DNA of 31,599 nt, from positions 1 to 31,599 of the forward strand of contig JBMOJB010000024.1 in the NCBI GenBank assembly GCA_049316985.1. The letters are read 5' to 3'. The notes under the pieces are model-generated. The model had not been told where the DNA came from, ran no database searches, and worked only from the letters and a program-made list of their open reading frames with translations. Positions 31,545 to 31,599 of the stretch are shown here, one piece after another. How positions within the stretch are numbered: the stretch's first letter is position 1; every line of letters begins with the position of its first letter. The position numbers and the translations under genes were made by a program. Origin of the DNA: CANHEE01 sp049316985 (lineage in GTDB: Bacteria; Bacteroidota; Bacteroidia; Chitinophagales; Saprospiraceae).

Positions 31545-31599
31545 TTATCGGGATGTCATCACCACCAGTTTTCCACTTTTTCCGCCAGGTGTTCCATCA
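31545..31599 (-). CDS. 3' end of a second T9SS-sorted protein (partial)
   Basis: The last 55 bases of the window, read on the minus strand, encode DGTPGGKSGKLVVMTSR followed by TAA at 31545-31547, identical at DNA level to the end of the neighbouring T9SS protein. Most of the gene lies beyond the window. If real, it is a tandem paralogue 31 bases upstream of the 29936-31513 gene. An assembly artefact is the alternative. Confidence 0.6.
   Translation of the reverse strand, partial: DGTPGGKSGKLVVMTSR

Overview
The window looks like ordinary chromosome from a member of the Bacteroidota, probably from the Saprospiria/Chitinophagia side of the phylum. The evidence is a SusC-like TonB-dependent receptor with a carboxypeptidase-like N-terminal domain, a protein with a type IX secretion (T9SS) C-terminal sorting domain, the Bacteroidota-specific families DUF4270, DUF4290 and the GYDIA GHMP kinase, and promoter elements of the Bacteroidota form TAnnTTTG in front of several genes. 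Shine-Dalgarno sequences are poor throughout, as usual for the phylum. The placement below phylum level is inference.

Layout. Positions 1-1052 hold two minus-strand membrane proteins, the first cut by the window edge. Positions 1173-4196 are a metal-uptake pair: a TonB-dependent receptor divergent from a DtxR/MntR-type repressor, with a TTAGAT-N2-ATCTAA palindrome in the receptor promoter. Positions 4241-6035 are an overlapping SelO (protein AMPylase) and DUF2237 pair. Positions 6679-7187 are a YefM-YoeB toxin-antitoxin module with a recognisable operator, set between two gene-poor stretches. Next come a UPF1/IGHMBP2-like SF1 helicase, a flippase-like membrane protein, a SET-domain protein, a GHMP kinase apparently read from an AUU codon, a LysM protein, peptidyl-tRNA hydrolase, a tiny unlisted 36-residue membrane protein, dihydrofolate reductase, an iodotyrosine-deiodinase-like nitroreductase and a family 4 glycosyltransferase.

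Positions 16404-20056 are a minus-strand run of trhO, a GNAT acetyltransferase and uvrB. Positions 20387-23177 are a tight minus-strand run of an FKBP lipoprotein, an acyl-ACP thioesterase and a secreted thioredoxin. Positions 23516-27729 are a GT5-like protein, a DUF4270 lipoprotein and glmS, followed by a DUF4290 protein with an Asn/Arg/Asp-rich tail and an LpxL-type acyltransferase. A tRNA-Met(CAU) with its own promoter and terminator follows. The window ends in a T9SS-sorted protein and the first 55 bases of a second copy of its 3' end.

Intergenic spacers carry several repeat types: a 27-base A/T-rich repeat present in three exact copies and bracketing small hairpins, a 7-base tandem array and a 16-base tandem array. 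I see no CRISPR array, prophage, transposase or rRNA. No large new system is evident. The most interesting points are the AUU-start kinase behind a perfect hairpin, the deiodinase-like enzyme, the 27-base repeat element, the degenerate GT5-like protein beside glmS, and the 55-base exact repeat that ends the window.
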